From the NCBI GenBank assembly GCA_015680685.1, contig MNCI01033500.1, positions 70,599 to 134,598 on the forward strand: DNA of 64,000 nucleotides. Reading direction: 5' to 3'. This DNA comes from Gnetum montanum. Its lineage: Eukaryota > Streptophyta > Gnetopsida > Gnetales > Gnetaceae. The notes under the pieces were generated by a model. That model had not been told where the DNA came from. It made no database searches and saw only the letters and a program-made list of their open reading frames with translations. Below, one piece after another: positions 35,450 to 47,840 of this stretch (the stretch's first letter is position 1; each line of letters begins with the position of its first letter). The position numbers and the translations under genes were made by a program.

Positions 35450-36608
35450 ACATCATTTTCCATTAATATACATCATCTTTTCATTATTTTAACTTAATTT
35501 ATTTGGCCTTGGGAAGGTTAAAAATGCCTTTTGGACTAATAAAATTAGCATTTTAATAGGTTTTGTGTAGGGTATGACCTTTAATACACTAGAAGTAGTT
35601 ATGGCTAGTGTTGGGGGGTTCGACTTTCATTCTCCAAATTATGGCCAGCATAGTCACCATGAGGCTAGCATTACTCCTACAACTACAACATTACTACTGG
35701 AAGACTAGCATGGGTGGGAGCAACCAACATGGATTAAAAGTACATTTACTACTTTTGGTAACCATCATGGTTTTTGTGGCTTGATGGTGTCAAAACTTAC
35801 CACAAATAGCAACTACTCTAGAATCAAACACCTATCGCACCTACATGTGATACCAACCTATCAATAATTAGGGCAAAAATTTATTGCCAAAATTTAATAG
35901 CCTATATAACCTATATAAGCCTATCTAAAGTACATTTAATAGGTTCCATGAATTTTGAATTCCATGGATTTCAAATTTGAAAAACACACAAAAATTTAAG
36001 GTAATTCTTGGACATGGAACTTTCAGCCATTCTAACCACTTGTAACCTTGAGGCATGTGTGATGTTTTTGGAGCAATAGCTAGCCACTTGGAAAAAAAGA
36101 GTCCCAATGTGATACCTTCCTATTGCCTAAAAAAATCATTCACACACCTTACCACCTACCATCAATGCTATAGATCTATGCAAGGAACCATCAAGGAGTT
36201 TTAGTGGACATTGGGAAGTACCTGGATCGTGAAGCTGATTGTGGTATGCAAATTACTGGCTTCAATAAGTTTCGAACTCCATTGAAGCAAACCCCTTATG
36301 CTTTCAGGAACCATTTGTACACATCTCTAAATCTCTTTATTTTTAATATTTTCATTCTAATAAATTTTACAATTTTTTTTGTTATGAAAATTATCATAGT
36401 TTTTATTTTGTGCATTTATTTTAAATCATGTCAACATCATTTTTTCATTCATTTATCCCATTTACATTTCTCAAGTCCCTATGTGAATGACAAGACTGTA
36501 CAGGGTGCCTTAGATCCTCTTTCTCAAAGGCCCTTGGGATTCAAGGGTTAAGCTATTCTGCACCTATGATCTTTGATTTTCCAATAACTGAATTTTTTAG
36601 GTGCAACA
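35450..36608 (+). mobile_element. LTR D of the gag-protease family
   Basis: It lines up with the reverse complement of L2 over most of its length: CTTTTGGACTAATAAAATTAGCATTTT, GGTTTTGTG..GGGTATGA, GGGAAGTACCTGGATCGTGAAG, GGCTTCAA.AAG, TCAAAGGCCCTTGGGATTC, end GGTGCAACA at 36,608. A TATA-like CCTATATAAGCC lies near 35,897. The primer site is directly downstream, and the satellite and 3' region of C are directly upstream, so this one LTR borders two element bodies. The left end is approximate. Confidence 0.75.
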
Positions 36609-36614
36609 GTTTTC

Positions 36615-36633
36615 AATTGCTAGAAGGAGGACC
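36615..36633 (+). other. Primer-binding site of element D
   Basis: AATTGCTAGAAGGAGGACC begins 6 bases after the LTR end and matches the site of element A in its core and spacing. Confidence 0.7.
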
Positions 36634-37405
36634 TCCTCTCAAGTTTTGTGTCGAATCCTATTTGGCAATTTTAATAACATTTTTTACAAGTTGAAAACAT
36701 TAAATTTATGGAAAAAATTATTTATACTTTGGCAAAAATATTCTTGCAAGAGAAACCAATGCTACCATCCATCTTATTACCACCAAAACCCAACATTGTG
36801 ATTAGAGGTAATTTAGGTTTTTTTTATTTTGAAATTTTCACAATAGTTCATGTACATTTCAAGGTGAGCATGGTTATCAATGAAACCTACCTTTGTGTGT
36901 TTCAAAGACCAATGTTACTCTATCACAATCACTCAAAGCCCCTCTTTGTGAAATTTTATAGCAAGGCCAGTGTTGATCCTTCTCCAACCATCAATGTAGC
37001 CATTGAAAAAAAAAATAATTTTCATCCACATTTTCAAATACAAACATTATTTTGATCAAGAGAAGGAACCCCAATGTAGTGCAAGTGGGTATAAGAATTT
37101 TTGGTTTCTTACCCCCTTGGCCCTCTCTAGTGTAAATAAAGCTATAATAGTTGGAATTTACCAACACCAAAAAGGATGATTATATTTTTCAAGTGTAGGG
37201 CATACCCTTATGACTACAACTTGCATTGCACTTGTAGTTGTAGTTTACAACTATTCTACAATCACACTTCTTTTTTGTGTCTTGAACAATTCCACTTGTT
37301 AATATTTTTACTTAATCAATTAATTATCAAATTTATTAGACCAAATTTAAATGAGAAATCTTGTCATTTTTTCAATCAACTCTCCTATCCCTTAACTTGA
37401 CTGAT
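36634..37405 (+). mobile_element. 5' untranslated leader of element D
   Basis: Non-coding and AT-rich, starting with sequence alignable to the leader of A. Frames of 66-115 codons here have no match to the gag family and are taken as chance. Confidence 0.5.
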
Positions 37406-39900
37406 ATGCCATCTAACTAAGATACTATGTGGGTTTATGATACTAAAGATCCTATCATGGCTGAATGTAGGTAATCACTTAGGTTGAGAGGGAAAAGCTT
37501 GGAGTTTTCCATCATAAATGAAGATCACTATAACTTCATTTGTTCCAAATCCAAGCTAGCCTTCTTATTCCAAGAATGAAGGTTGAGGCTAAACATGAAT
37601 ATGAGTTGATTCACTAAAATGGGAAGGAATACATGCCTTCCCTTTATGACAAAATACCACTTAACAACACATACATAGGCCAACGATATCACTTAATTAA
37701 TATCAATGAGCAAAGTTAGAAGCTTATTTCTATGAGCCAAAACAAGGATCATGATGAGTTCCAAGCTAAGCCCAAACCCAAAAGCTTCATAGGGAGTCTC
37801 TTTCAATAGTCGGCTCCCTACACTACTACACCTATGTTGACCTTGTCAGTCTCTTCCATGGGGCAAGTGCCTCAACCTTCATCTCTTATTTAGCCTACCA
37901 TGTTTGGGTTAGTACCTATCATAGTGGCCCATCAAGCACAACCTATGCCCCAAATGGGCTCTTTGCTCTCTTCCATGCCTTTTTCCATGTAGTGTCCATC
38001 TACATGGCCATCATCAATGGTCTTCACCACCACCTACCCCTTCTCTATATTAGTGGGCCTCATAATGGGACCTCAAGTGATCCAAGGATCACACATACTA
38101 TTTATCCCCTTCATGTCTCAAATACTAATAAAAACATAATTTTCATTATTTTTATACCATATACAACAATGGCCATAGCCCATCCCAAGGTCATAGGTCT
38201 CTCAACTCATACAACAACCATTTTTATAAATACCACAACTCATGGGAATGCCCCAAGGCTTGGATCAAGAATTCTAAATGATCCAAGATCTCATGGAAGA
38301 GTTACAAAAGCTCAAAACTTTAACAACCTAGAGAGTGAAAATAATGAATTTTTATCAAGACAATCCTATCAATCTTACTATCCCATAGATAACTTTTCCT
38401 TTAGGCATCCCTATATCCCATTTCATGAAGTAAAATAGTGAAGGTAACCCTAATTCTTACCTTATTACCTTTGTTATGAGTTCTTGTTATTACAAGCCTA
38501 GCCACACACTATAATGCAGATCTTTCCTATGTTCCTAACTGGAAAAGCCTTGGACTATTACTATGCATTACTAAGAGGATATATATCCTCACTTAAAAAA
38601 TTAATATTGAAATTTGTTAACCTTTTTAAGTATAACTTGAAACCTAATATGACCCTTGGCCAACTAATGAAGGTTAAGTAGGGACCCCTTGAGCTTGCAC
38701 AAAAATTTATACAAGTGGAATGCTCTTCTTAATGAGATTCCTAAAGAAATAACTAAGACTCACCTTCTTAATATATATGAAGGGATGATAAATAACTTCA
38801 TTAAGTATAAACTCTACTACCTAGACCCATGATGTCTTAGCCAAGCCTCTTCATAGATCAAGAACATAGAGGATGCTATTGAGGCCAATAATGACCCTGT
38901 CTACATGGCATATAAGAACCAACATACATGCAAAGATAAGAAGAAGGGAAGACAAAACAATGTAGCCATGGCCATTGTGGAAAAGAAAAAAAGACAATAA
39001 AGGGGGATAAAATGAACCAGCCTAAGGCCCCTACCAACAATAACCAATCATCAACCTTTGGGGCCTCTAGATCAACAAACAAAAGGCCTAACTTTGAATG
39101 AAATGATTGGTCAATGTACACTAGATTATGTCTAATATCATCAAAACTCCTTGAGCAGTTATTAAAGAGTGAGAAAATCAAATATAAGCAAATGATAGAA
39201 AATGCTTGCAAGAGGAATTATAGGTTATGTGATATAGCCAAAGACCCCACTCTTTCAATCAAGGATGATCCACTAGTACCTAAGTACTTCAAGCTTAACT
39301 ATTTTTGCCACTACCATCAAATGATAGGTGATGATACCAATTTTTTCTTAGCCTTAAAGGATGACTTTCAGAAGATGATATATAAGGATGAGATAGTGCT
39401 CAATTCTTCTAACCTAGTTAGGCCACAAAACCAATTCATGTAGGTCTACAAAGATTCATTAAATGCTAACAACATTATATATATCATAGCTACATTCAAT
39501 GAAAGCAATAATCCAAGACTTGTATGCAAGTTTTTTGTGATTCAAGTACCTTCTTGTAATGAAATGGGTCCATCAACTTTGACTAGTTCAAGGAACCCTT
39601 TTGTTGTAAGGATACCATCATCAATGTCTCTCAATGAACCATTTATGATTAGAGTACCCCATCCCACTACAAACAAACCTACTATTATGACCAAACAACA
39701 TCATGCTATGATAGCTAATGCAATAGCTTCTTTCCAACCAAATAACAACAATAAGAAATCATCAATGAAACAAAGTAAAAATCCTATGCCAAATTCTAAG
39801 AACAAGATAACAAGAAATCTAAGACATGGAAGGAGGTGGGTCCACTGAAGCCCACATCCATCTCATCCATTCCAATGAGCTCTAATGCTTAGGCTGCATT
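37406..39900 (+). pseudogene. Gag of element D, nearly full length but broken
   Basis: Same protein family as the gag of A. It begins with ATG at 37,406 (MPSN, a stop, then DTMWVYDTKDP). Then come GKEYMPSLYDKIPL near 37,625, VKIMNFYQDNPINLTIP near 38,335, the capsid block MTLGQLMKVK then GPLELAQKFIQ near 38,650, a lysine-rich patch near 38,935, LLEQLLKSEKIKYKQM near 39,150, LCDIAKDPTLSIKDDPLVPK and FCHYHQMIGDDT near 39,225-39,340 (the family's second His reads Asp and its second Cys reads Phe), and two PF(V/M)(V/I)R(I/V)P motifs near 39,600 and 39,640. At least half a dozen stops or shifts occur. This is the best-preserved gag of the family here. Confidence 0.75.
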
Positions 39901-40239
39901 AATTAACTAATCATAGGAGGACCTTAAGCAACATAGGAAATGAAAAGAGTCCAAGCCACACACATTGGAGCATGAAGTTTGCATCTTGGTATGTATGGAG
40001 AAAGAATGAGAAGTCAACAACTAATAACAAAGACTTCCTCAATTCAATGGAATAGGTCATAGAGTTACTAAAACAAAAGAACACCTCCCTTAGCTTGTAT
40101 GACCTAGTAATGACCTCTGCTACACACCATGAAGCATTGTTAAGGGTTTTTACCTCAATTATTATGAGGAAGGAAATCTACTCTAGTCAAGAGTTCATCC
40201 ATGAAGTGATGATACCACATTCACCAAAGGAATAAACTA

Positions 40240-40970
40240 AGTCAACAACATTAGTGTTTTCCAATAGTGAAGTCAAGACCAACTCCCAAGATGGTGATAC
40301 AATTAAGGCCTCCCTTTTCATAATCATAAGGGTGAGGTAAAACAAGGTGCACAAGGTTCTCATTAATAATGGAGGAGGCACTAATGTAATACATTGCACT
40401 ATTGTTGAATGTTTAGACCTAATAGAGCACATGAAATACACCTCAACTTTTACCCTTAAATCCTTTAATGGATCTTGGGTTACTATCAAAAGATCCATTC
40501 CTTTAGATTTCATGGTGAGGGAACAACTCCCCACAATATCCAATTTCATGGTGGTGGAGGAGACACTAGGATTCAACCTCATCCTGGGGAGGCCTTGGCT
40601 AGCTCAATTACAAGTTATTTCCTGACACAACAATGAAGAAGTTCACCTATCTTATGAGGAAATTGAAATAATTATCTATGGTGATAGTGGGGTTTACTTG
40701 GAGATCAACAATGTTAATGTAGAATAAGGATTTGAAGTGGAGTTTCAACAAGAAACACATGTTGTTAACAATGAAGTCATGAATCTCAATAGAGTAGTAG
40801 AGGCTGAAATCGATAACAATGGAACCATGGATGCATCATGTGAAGAGATGCTCTTCAATGTTGTTAGAGAAGGAAGTTGGGGATAAAACATTATGCAACA
40901 TAGACCATACACCATTCCTACTCTTATGAAGATTAGGAAACACTTTCACGATGGCTTGCCCTTCTACCTA
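40240..40970 (+). pseudogene. Protease region of element D
   Basis: The reading order is EVKTNSQDGDTIKASL, then HKVLINNGGGTNVIHCTIVE (40,347 onward) with the catalytic Asp changed to Asn, FTLKSFNGSWVTIK, MVVEETLGFNLILGRPWLAQ with the conserved flap region, and a C-terminal extension with EEIEIIIYGDSGVYLE and HFHDGLPFYL ending near 40,970. The 93-codon central part is open. The Asp-to-Asn change should abolish activity. The ORF ends here and no reverse transcriptase follows. Confidence 0.75.
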
Positions 40971-41229
40971 TAACCATGTAGCCTTCTTTGTTTTTATCTT
41001 AGCCTAGTTTCACTATTCGTTGCATGTACCATTTTGTTTTACTTTGGTTTATCTTGTTTTGACTTTACTTTGTACGTAGCATAAGGTTTATTATCATTTA
41101 CAAGTTTACCTTTATGAATAGTATATTTTACAACATAAAATATGAAAAATATCATAAAAATTTTAAAATTAAAAAAATCCTCATAAAAATTTTCAAACAC
41201 CAAATTGCTAAAACAAATTTTCTTTTCAA

Positions 41230-41330
41230 ATGTACAGTTAACTGTGGCCTAAAATTGGCAAAACACATAGCTAACCATGACCTAAAACTTGTAAAATGCA
41301 TGACCCACCATGGCCTAAAACTAAAAAAAA
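41230..41330 (+). repeat. Minisatellite after the protease of D, 3 units
   Basis: GGCCTAAAATTGG, GACCTAAAACTTG and GGCCTAAAACTAA follow each other at about 34 bases, the same unit and orientation as in A and C. Confidence 0.75.
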
Positions 41331-41449
41331 ATTTATAACTTAATATAGCAAATTACAACCTAGTTCATATTATAGATTCTTAGTCAATTTACATATTACT
41401 TAATAATTTAAAAGATCAATCATAGGTTTGAAAATGTTTTCTATCTTAG

Positions 41450-43897
41450 CCTAAAGTTGGATTATTGGAGGTGATTTAAATATACTTAAAATTCATTTAG
41501 ATAAACTTGATAGTCTTCCTCCTAATATGTCTTCTTAAGAAAAATAAGATTGATGCAATTTTAAAGAAAACTATTTTCTTTCTAATGTTAGCTCTTTATT
41601 CTTATCTCATTCAAATGAGAAGCATTATACTTTGTGTCATTATTAACAATAAAATGATAAAATTTATTATCAACTTGATAGATTTTATATTTCTAATGTT
41701 TCATTTTGAAAGTCTATAAGAAAAGTAGAAGTGAATATAGAGGCTACTTTGTCAAATCATTTTTCTATTACCAACTATCTCCCTAGAATTAATTCTTCAT
41801 CCTTTTCTAAGCATAAGATTTTTCATATGAATGCCAATATGTTCATAGGACCCAATGGAAAAAATATTTTGAAGTCTTTATGAAGTGCAAAAAGAAAAAA
41901 AGTAGAGTGATGGTAGTGGTTGGATTAACTAGTGATAATGAACTATTTGTAGAGTCAGAAATGATGCTGGATGATTTAAAAAATAATTTGCTAAGCATAA
42001 GTGTAAAGTTGAAGAAGATATTGTAGAATCTATAAAGCAAATTTAAATTCTTTTAGAACAAAATTCATTTGATTTGGAAACTTTAAAAGTCTTGTTTAAA
42101 GCTTGTTATGCTAAACAATGTTAGGATGCTTTTGAAGCTAAAAAGTACTCATGCTAAAACTAACATGGATTGGATAAAAATTGAAGATGAACCTTGAATT
42201 AAATTCTTTAAATTTCTAAAAGGAAATGGTCAAGTACCTAAACTAGAATCACTTTATATAAATTATTCCATCATTAAGGATCCTAAGACTATTAACAATT
42301 TTTAGTATGTCATTTTTTTTCTAAAGATTTTAGTAAGGAATCCAGTCAAACTTCTAGTACATATATTCCTCATCTTAGAATAGAAGCACATTGAAGTATT
42401 CTTGAAGTGAAAATTACAAAAAAAATAAAAAAGATCAAAGTAGTGATCTTTAGTTTAGTAGATGATAAAGCTTCAAGTCTAAATGGTTTTCCTAGTAAAT
42501 TTTTAAAGATGCACCAAGACATCATTGGCGATAATCTCTTTCATCTTTTCCAATAAGTTATTAAAATATTTCTTTTGGTAAAAATATTAATAAAGGTATG
42601 ATTTTTCTTCTTCCTAAAAATAGAGATCTTCAACATATTAGTAATTAAAGGCCTATTACTCTTCTTAACAATATTTATAAAATTTTAACTAAATGTACAA
42701 CTTGTTAAATTCATACAGTTATTGAAGATATCATCAGACTTGAGTAGAATAGTTTTGTTAAAAGTAGAAATATCTTAAATAATTTTATTGTAGATTGGGA
42801 GAGAATGTATTAGGCTTATAATACTAACCAAGACATTGCTTTTATTAAGTTAGATTATTCCAAATCTTATGACAATTAAATGGAATTTCATTATTTCTTG
42901 TCTTTATAAACTAGGATTTTGTAATTATTTTATTCATCTTATCTATACCCAACTTACTAATGCTAATGCTCAAGTTGCTACTAATTTTGGATTAAGTTTC
43001 TTCTTTCTCTTCAATGGTCAATTTGTCAAGGTTATCTTCTAGCTCTCTATCTTTCAATTATTACTACAGACTTTCTTTTACATAATCTGCATTATGATCA
43101 ATAAATAAATATCATTAAGGGAATTTTAATTGATAATCAAGATATAGAATTACTTAACATGAACTTTACATATGATTCTTTTTTTATGATTAATAAATCT
43201 TTGCAACATGTTGATACTCTTTTAGCTATACCGGAGAATTACTACATGTTATCTAGCTCTCAGATCAATTGATAAACATTTGTTGTTTATTGTAATAGCA
43301 ACATTGATGAGTGGAATACTCATGCCTTGGAAAATCTTGAAAAAAGATTCTCTTTAAAATTTTAGAAATGCCTTTTTCTTTTGAGCCTAATCTTACTCTT
43401 TTATAGAATTATATGGTTAATAACATTGACAAGAAGCTTAATAAATGAAAAGAAATAGACATCATCCTTGTTGATAAATTTTTTGTTATTAAGAAAATAT
43501 ATCAATTAACTCAGGTTTATTACTCAAGTTTTTGGGCTCTTTTTAAAACTTCTTATGATAGAATTGATTATATTATTTGTGAGTTTCTTTGATTTTCTAA
43601 ACAACATAGAAATGGTTTTTCTGTTGTTTGGGATATTTGCACTAGTAGAAAGAAAGATGAAGGACTTTGCCTCATTAATTATTATAACCAAGGTATTTCT
43701 CTTACAAAAAAATAAATTACAAAGTTCATTAATTGTAATAATGTTTAAATGCTCCTTTTAAGAAATAGATTTATGTAAGAAAAACCTAAGAATGACGATA
43801 ATTGGTCTTCTAATAACTTTCTTCATTGTCTTCTTTTTCTTCAAGCTATTTCTATTTCTAGTTCACCAATTCTTAATCACATTTGGAAGAAATGGTG
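41450..43897 (+). pseudogene. L1-type LINE: endonuclease and reverse transcriptase remnants
   Basis: Non-LTR retrotransposon ORF2. At 41,455 the frame reads WIIGGDLNIL, the L1 endonuclease motif GGDFN. YYQLDRFYIS near 41,670 and LSNHFSI near 41,750 are endonuclease C-terminal landmarks. The reverse transcriptase starts near 42,480 (LNGFPSKF) and continues with FLLPKNRDLQHISN, RPITLLNNIYKILTK near 42,650 and NSFVKSRNILNNFIVDWERM near 42,750, then IKLDYSKSYD near 42,845. The catalytic YADD region reads FTYDS near 43,165, so the first Asp is lost. Many stops and shifts. The element is cut at 43,898 by LTR element G; its 3' end is not seen. Confidence 0.8.
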
Positions 43898-46561
43898 TGT
43901 TACATTCCATCTAGATACAATAGGTATGGTCATATGCTTACGATTTATACATTACATGTGGAGTCTTGGTGGGTTGTCGAGGATGAGTTAATTTAATATA
44001 AATTTGTTTTATGTGTTATAAAGGTTCATCTTTTATGTTATGATTATGATGTTGTTACATGCTTAGCTAACATGATTATGTACACTAGCCTTGTGTGATG
44101 TGTTAGATAGATGATGTTGTTGGCAGGGGTGTTGGATTGGGGTACAAGAGCACTTATTCAACATGTCTTTATGCTTTATGTGTGATTTTGGTATTTAGGC
44201 ATTTGAATTATAACACTTTGTTTTGTGATGCTTGGATGTGATTTTGGTATGTAACTATGTAGAGCATTTGATATGGATCTCATAGGTTCAAATGGATTTT
44301 AATTTGGAGTCCCAATATGATTATTATGCACATTTGAAATGCAGGGTATTAGTTGGGAAGGGAATAGAAGAAAAAAACTTATGAAAAAAAAAGTAAAATT
44401 AAAAATAAAATGTTGCATGTGACGTGCAAAAAGGAAGCAACTTATGTATATTTATTTTTAACAAAAAGCATATGCTAAAAGCATATGATGAAAAATAAAA
44501 CATAGTTTAAAATGTTGTTTTTTTTTTACCATTGGCCTTTTTCTATTGCCACCCATAAAAATTGGATTTTGTTTGTTTCTTTCTATCTCTCAAAATAGAA
44601 ACTAATATCACATTTATTCTCTTTCAGTTTTTTTGTTTTATCCTTTTTTTCTCTAATTTTAAGCTTTGTGGATGATTTTTGCTTGCTCTAGACCTAGATT
44701 TGGATTTGTTGTGGTCATATCTATGTGGGTGTGGGACTTTTTTGGAGTGAAGCAAAGTCCTACCAAAATTTTAATGATTTTCTACTTATTTTGGACTTTT
44801 TGCCATAACAATTTTAATTGGTGGGTTGTCTTTACCTTTTCCTTGTATTTTTATGCTAGATTAGTGTATATGATCATGTGATGTGGACATGTGGGGTGGA
44901 TAGGTCAAAGATTGAGCTTAGGCATGTTATTATGCATATTTCTCAAAATTGTATGATTTTGGTTAGAAATTATTTATTAATATATATGTGATATATGGTA
45001 TGATGTGGACTTATGGAATATGATATGTGATGTTGATGAGACTGGTACAATGAGAATATTAAATTTTCAAGGCCTATTCTAACGCATTATTTGGAGTTCC
45101 AATCCTTCTTGGTGGTAATTAAATATTATTTTATTAATCAAACTTTGAACATGCATAAATTTGCTTCCAGGAGTCTGATTTAGGTGAAATTAGTGTCATT
45201 AGAATAATTTTTGGAAGTAGTATTTAATCATGGAATTAGTTTTCTATTTGGACATATATAATTTTGGAGGTTATTATAGCAATAATTTTTGTCAAATTAC
45301 ATGCAGTTTGAGAAATATGGTTCTATTGTAAAGTGTTATTTTGTTGAATCATGGTATTATTTTCATGGAATGAATGTGACTGTTAGGTGTGGATACATGT
45401 GGTCATGTTATGTTTATGGTATGTGTTGGCTTAAGTGAGCTAAAATGTGTACATGTCTTTGTGATGACGCTTGTGATAGCCGTTGGCAGGTGGTGCTAGC
45501 ATGAGGATGTGGACTAATTGGTGATGAGGCATCCTAGAGGTAGTATGGATTAATCCCCTTCCTCACTCCCCACTATGATGCATCAATGAGGTTCTTATCT
45601 TACACCTCATCCTAAGAGTGGGAGAGAGTAGGTTTGTTCATCCTTATGGCTGGTTTGTGACATAGGTATGTTCATCCCTATCACTAGTCCTTTAGATGGC
45701 TAGTGGTTGTAGGTCACAAGTTGACAGAACTTAGCATCGATTAGATAAATGTAAGACTAATAAAATACTTGCAAGAAATGGCTATTTATGAGTACTCATG
45801 GAAACATTTCACATGCTACAATAAGTGTGGATATGCTAGCCACCACATGGGCTTATAATAGCATCGATCTATGAGTCATAGAACTAATAATATATATTAT
45901 GATTAGATTATGATTGTGTGGGTTGTAGGTATGATGGCATGGGCATGATAGTAAAAATTCATATGATGGAATGTAATGAATATATGATGTGATGTGATGT
46001 GCAATATGGTGTGTATAGGTGTTGTTCTTAGTGTGTACAAGATTAATAGTGATTGCAAGTTACCTTGTACCCCACTCCTCTCCTCCAGTGTAGCACTTGT
46101 TGACCATCTAGTAGGGGAATTATAAAGGCTTTCCACTTAGTTGTATCTTGAATTTACTTCATTATAGTTGGAAGTTGTAGGAGCCTAGATGAGCACATAG
46201 AGGGAGAGTAGAGGAGGGGAAAATCTTCAAGGCTCCTATACTATATATTTCCATGTATAGAAAAATTGACTATTTATAATTGTATGAAACTCTTTGTACT
46301 CTTTACACTCTTATATATGTGATGATGATGTTTATATGTTTTTGTATCATGTGGGACTCATGTAGATTTTTTGTTTATGTAGAGATATTTAGTTGCTCAT
46401 TGTAATGTATGCTTAGCTTTTGGTGTGGCATGAAATCTTTTATAGTTTTACCTTCCTTAATATAATGCGCACATCATTAGTTTTTAATTTATCATGCTTT
46501 CATTGTAAGATTACTAGTGGTCATAGGCATCACCCTTCCCTAGCTAGGATGGGGTGTTACA
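43898..46561 (+). mobile_element. 5' LTR of chromovirus-like Ty3/gypsy element G
   Basis: It begins TGTTACATTCCATC and ends GATGGGGTGTTACA, an imperfect terminal inverted repeat of about 14 bp with TG..CA ends. The first 1.5 kb matches the second LTR at 51,070. In the first 85 aligned bases I count 13 differences, 10 of them transitions. At 2.66 kb it is long for an LTR. A CT-repeat-poor, AT-rich U3 occupies the left part. The pentamer before it is TGGTG; the far end of the element is lost, so no target duplication can be tested. Confidence 0.85.
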
Positions 46562-46564
46562 TTG

Positions 46565-46577
46565 TGGTAGCAGAGCT
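46565..46577 (+). other. Primer-binding site of element G
   Basis: TGGTAGCAGAGCT lies 3 bases after the LTR end. It differs at one base from TGGTATCAGAGC, the site complementary to plant initiator tRNA-Met used by many LTR elements. Confidence 0.8.
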
Positions 46578-46649
46578 AGTTTACTTCAATGTTGTATGAT
46601 GTTTTGGGTACTCATCCATTAATGATTTCAATTTACACATACGTATAGT

Positions 46650-47840
46650 AGACATGGTCATGATGTTGGTGGGGCTTGTAGATCAAAAGGACCTAATGAT
46701 GGATAGGAGCATCCTCCTTAGACATCTAGCAGTGGTCCTCCAAATAGGAAACTAGAGCTTATACAATAGTTGTTATAGATCTTGTAGTAGCATGTTGCAG
46801 CTAGTGATGTTGTCATTTCCATGGTTAGGGAGTAGGAAGTAGTAGTGGTAGTGGAGGCTCAAGAGAATCAAATAGGCAACCCATCAATAGAAAACTAGTA
46901 AATAAGTTTCAAATGTTGGAACATCCTAAATTTGATGGTAGTGAGGATCCCACTATAGCTATAGAATGGTTGGAGGAATTACAAAATTCTTTTGATTTTA
47001 TGGGCTACTCTTTAGTTTAGCAGACTCACTTGGTAGTCTATCGATTGATTGGTACTGCCCAGCATTTGTGGACAACTGAAGAGAAAGCTAACAAATGGAC
47101 TAGCCAAGAGGTGGTATGGGATGATTTTATGACATCTTTTAAAGTTCATTATGTGTATATCCAATATGCTCAAGCTAAGGAGGATGAGTTCTTTCATTTG
47201 TATGATGGTAGTTGGTATATGGAAGAGTATGATGCTTGTTTCTTTGAGATGAGTAGTTATATACCATAGATGTAGATAGATGCTTAGGAATGAACAAACA
47301 TATTTGTTAGAGGGTTGAGGCTATCTTTGAAGGACCACATCTTACCTCTCAGATTGATGTCCTATGATGCAGTTAGAGCAGTAGACATGGATTTAGAAAG
47401 AAGTTAGTAGGAAGATATAGCTCATAGAGAGAGGGGATGGGGGTAGGGGTAAAAGAGAGGAATAACATTTGGAGAGAGGCTTGGCCCCTCTATGCAAGCT
47501 TGTGGGCATGGAGGAGAGCATCCAACACCTACTTGTGGTTCTACTATTGAGCTAGTCATGCTACTATTGTTTGTTATAGATGTGGAGAACCTAGTCATAT
47601 GCAAAGGAATTGCTAGAATTGTTTTGCATGTGGGTAGCCAAGGCATCAAGTTCAGGAGTGCTTGAAGTAGACAAGCAGTGGTGGAGGAGGAAAAGGCCAA
47701 GGATAGCAACTTCCAATTTAGGGTGGATGTGGAATGTCGATCAGAGGAGGGGACCAGAGGACTCAAGGATGGATGCATGCCTTAAAAGATCAACCATTGA
47801 ATGTGTGGCCAAACACAGTGATGGAGACAAGAGGTATGAT
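46650..47840 (+). pseudogene. Gag of element G with CCHC zinc knuckle
   Basis: Retrotransposon gag domain: KFQMLEHPKFDGSEDP near 46,898, AIEWLEELQNSFDFMGYS near 46,960, LVVYRLIGTAQHLWTT near 47,030, WDDFMTSFKVHYVY near 47,120, EDEFFHLYDGSWYMEEYDA near 47,185 and YIP near 47,262, in the order known for this domain. The zinc knuckle CYRCGEPSHMQRNC is at 47,573-47,614, intact in its C-x2-C-x4-H-x4-C pattern. Stops include TAG in LV.QTHL near 47,017. Not translatable as a whole. Confidence 0.8.

Noticed and set aside
36204-37055. Two + strand frames of 115 codons
   Set aside because: They lie in LTR D and its leader, match other copies only at the DNA level, and show no family motif.
38876-39211. 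Minus-strand frame of 111 codons
   Set aside because: Shadow of the gag of element D on the + strand, which carries the recognisable motifs.
40187-40582. Minus-strand frame of 131 codons
   Set aside because: Antisense shadow of the protease of D.
47422-47778. Minus-strand frame of 118 codons
   Set aside because: Antisense to the zinc-knuckle part of gag in element G.
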